From: Chloroflexi bacterium UBA5177
GTDB lineage: Bacteria; Chloroflexota; UBA5177
Assembly (NCBI GenBank): GCA_002413265.1
Contig: DHWR01000042.1
Span: 9,486 to 15,695 of the forward strand
Reading direction: 5' to 3'
Length of the DNA stretch: 6,210 nt
The notes beneath the pieces are model-generated. The model was not told the origin of the DNA. It saw only the letters and a list, made by a program, of their open reading frames with translations, and did not search any database. Each line of letters begins with the position of its first letter. The stretch's first letter is position 1. Both the position numbers and the translations under genes were made by a program. Below are positions 5,403 through 6,210 of the stretch, piece after piece.

Positions 5403-5744
5403 ATGACAGACCTCGCAGAGAAACACGCGGCGGCTGACGGAACGGCTCTGCGTCTCGCCGACGAGCAGGTGAATGACATGATGGCGCAGCTTTCGGGATG
5501 GAAGGTAGCGGATGGCAAGCTCAGGCGCGACGTGCAAGTCAAGAATTTTCGAGCAGCGGTTACGCTCGTCAATTCAATCGCTGACGTCGCCGAGGAGCAG
5601 AATCACCATCCGGATATCTGCATCTACGCTTGGAACAAAGTCAGCATCGAGCTGTACACGCACACTGCAGATGGTTTGTCGGAGAACGACTTCATCATGG
5701 CCGCCAAGTTCAACCTGCTGTTGCCGGCTTTCGTGAAGGCGTAG
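5403..5744 (+). CDS. Pterin-4a-carbinolamine dehydratase (4a-hydroxytetrahydrobiopterin dehydratase)
   Basis: A 113-residue protein of the PCD/DCoH family, close to the usual family length. It dehydrates 4a-hydroxytetrahydropterin to quinonoid dihydropterin, recycling the pterin cofactor of aromatic amino acid hydroxylases; some bacterial members are instead linked to molybdopterin metabolism. The catalytic signature is clear: GW (32-33) with the following strand, NFRAAVTLVNSIADVAEE (48-65), EQNHHPDI (65-72) with His68 and His69, then WNKVSIELYTH (77-87) with the third active-site His87, and GLSENDFIMAAKFN (91-104). The spacing from the HHP pair to His87 is one residue longer than in the mammalian protein, as in other bacterial and plant-type members with a WNKV segment. 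No phenylalanine hydroxylase gene is in the window, so its partner is unknown. The last 35 bases overlap the convergent ureohydrolase gene. Confidence 0.93.
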   Translation: MTDLAEKHAAADGTALRLADEQVNDMMAQLSGWKVADGKLRRDVQVKNFRAAVTLVNSIADVAEEQNHHPDICIYAWNKVSIELYTHTADGLSENDFIMAAKFNLLLPAFVKA

Positions 5745-6210
5745 GCGGCGCTGCCTGCACGGGGAAGTCGGCGCGGCGATCCAGATTGCCGAGGAGCTCG
5801 ACGATCAGTTTGAGCGCCAGGAGGCTCGTAGCGTCGCTGGGGGTGTCGAGCGGCGGCGCGACTTCCACGATGTCGATAGCAAGCAGGTCGAGGGGATAGA
5901 GGGCGTGCAGTAGATCGAGAACCCAGCGAGTGCTGAGTCCGCCGGCATCGGGAATGCCGGTGCCCGGGGCATAGGCGGGATCGAAGGCGTCGATATCGAT
6001 GGAGAGGTAGACAGGAAGGTCACGGAAGCGCTCGACCAGCTCCCGGCCCACTTGCTCGGCGTCTGAGGCTGCCAGCCGCGCGGAGCTGCGCAGGTCGAGG
6101 CTCATGTCCTCGATGAACGCGATTTCGTCGACTTCACACGACCTGACTCCCAGCATGACGACGTTCCCGGGGTGGAGGTTCGGGCCTTCGAGCGCACGAC
6201 GGAGCACGCA
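5710..6210 (-). CDS. Arginase/agmatinase-family ureohydrolase, C-terminal 166 residues (5' end beyond right edge)
   Basis: The frame is open to the right window edge; the GTG at 6207 is internal and no ribosome binding site is visible, so this is a partial gene. The visible part carries the ureohydrolase signature SIDIDAFDPAYAPGTG, with the two Asp (SIDID) that bind the manganese pair and the downstream PGTGIPDAGGLS loop, followed by IDIVEVAPPLD, whose Glu is the conserved active-site-region acid. LRRALE at the cut end fits the segment after the HG(T) motif of agmatinases. The enzyme hydrolyses a guanidino compound to urea and an amine (agmatine to putrescine, arginine to ornithine, or similar). 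The missing N-terminal half prevents choosing among them, though agmatinase-like is my preference. The last 20 or so residues (PVQAAPPTPSRKPATAG) look like a non-conserved tail, and part of it is antisense to the end of the pterin dehydratase. Confidence 0.88.
   Translation of the reverse strand, partial: CVLRRALEGPNLHPGNVVMLGVRSCEVDEIAFIEDMSLDLRSSARLAASDAEQVGRELVERFRDLPVYLSIDIDAFDPAYAPGTGIPDAGGLSTRWVLDLLHALYPLDLLAIDIVEVAPPLDTPSDATSLLALKLIVELLGNLDRRADFPVQAAPPTPSRKPATAG

Overview
This is a GC-rich (about 60% by eye) bacterial window, densely coded, with clear Shine-Dalgarno sequences before most genes. It holds eight protein genes, two of them cut by the window edges. No rRNA, tRNA, CRISPR array, insertion sequence or other mobile element is visible. 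The gene types (F420-type luciferase-like oxidoreductase, class III aminotransferase, aldehyde dehydrogenase, pterin dehydratase, ureohydrolase) fit a metabolically versatile soil or aquatic bacterium with a large genome. No marker gene is present, so the phylum cannot be assigned.

Layout. The left part is a minus-strand block read right to left: an aldehyde dehydrogenase of the aminobutyraldehyde dehydrogenase (PatD-like) type (2635 down to 1142), then 10 bases later a luciferase-like monooxygenase (LLM) class oxidoreductase (1131 to 289), then a 133-base spacer with a hairpin, then the first 51 codons of an exported protein (155 to the left edge). A 169-base divergent promoter region (2636-2804) separates the dehydrogenase from a plus-strand class III aminotransferase related to glutamate-1-semialdehyde aminomutase (2805-4154). 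Eight bases later, convergently, lies a minus-strand pair: a small helix-turn-helix protein (5244 to 5026) followed after 98 bases by a class I SAM-dependent methyltransferase (4927 to 4163). Divergent from the HTH gene, across 158 bases, is a plus-strand pterin-4a-carbinolamine dehydratase (5403-5744). Its 3' end overlaps by 35 bases the 3' end of a minus-strand arginase/agmatinase-family gene whose start lies beyond the right edge.

How the genes might work together. The most coherent reading is amine catabolism: an agmatinase-family enzyme could yield putrescine, a class III aminotransferase could remove an amino group, and a PatD-like dehydrogenase could oxidise the resulting aminoaldehyde to the acid. 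The divergent aminotransferase/dehydrogenase pair supports some shared role. The specific substrate is inference, because the aminotransferase is closer to the HemL type than to known putrescine aminotransferases. The LLM oxidoreductase probably acts on the same or a related compound, since it appears translationally coupled to the dehydrogenase. The methyltransferase, HTH protein and pterin dehydratase have no evident link to this pathway.

I see no clearly new multi-gene system. The points most worth a second look are the exported protein cut at the left edge, the dehydrogenase/LLM/aminotransferase locus, and the small HTH protein next to the methyltransferase.
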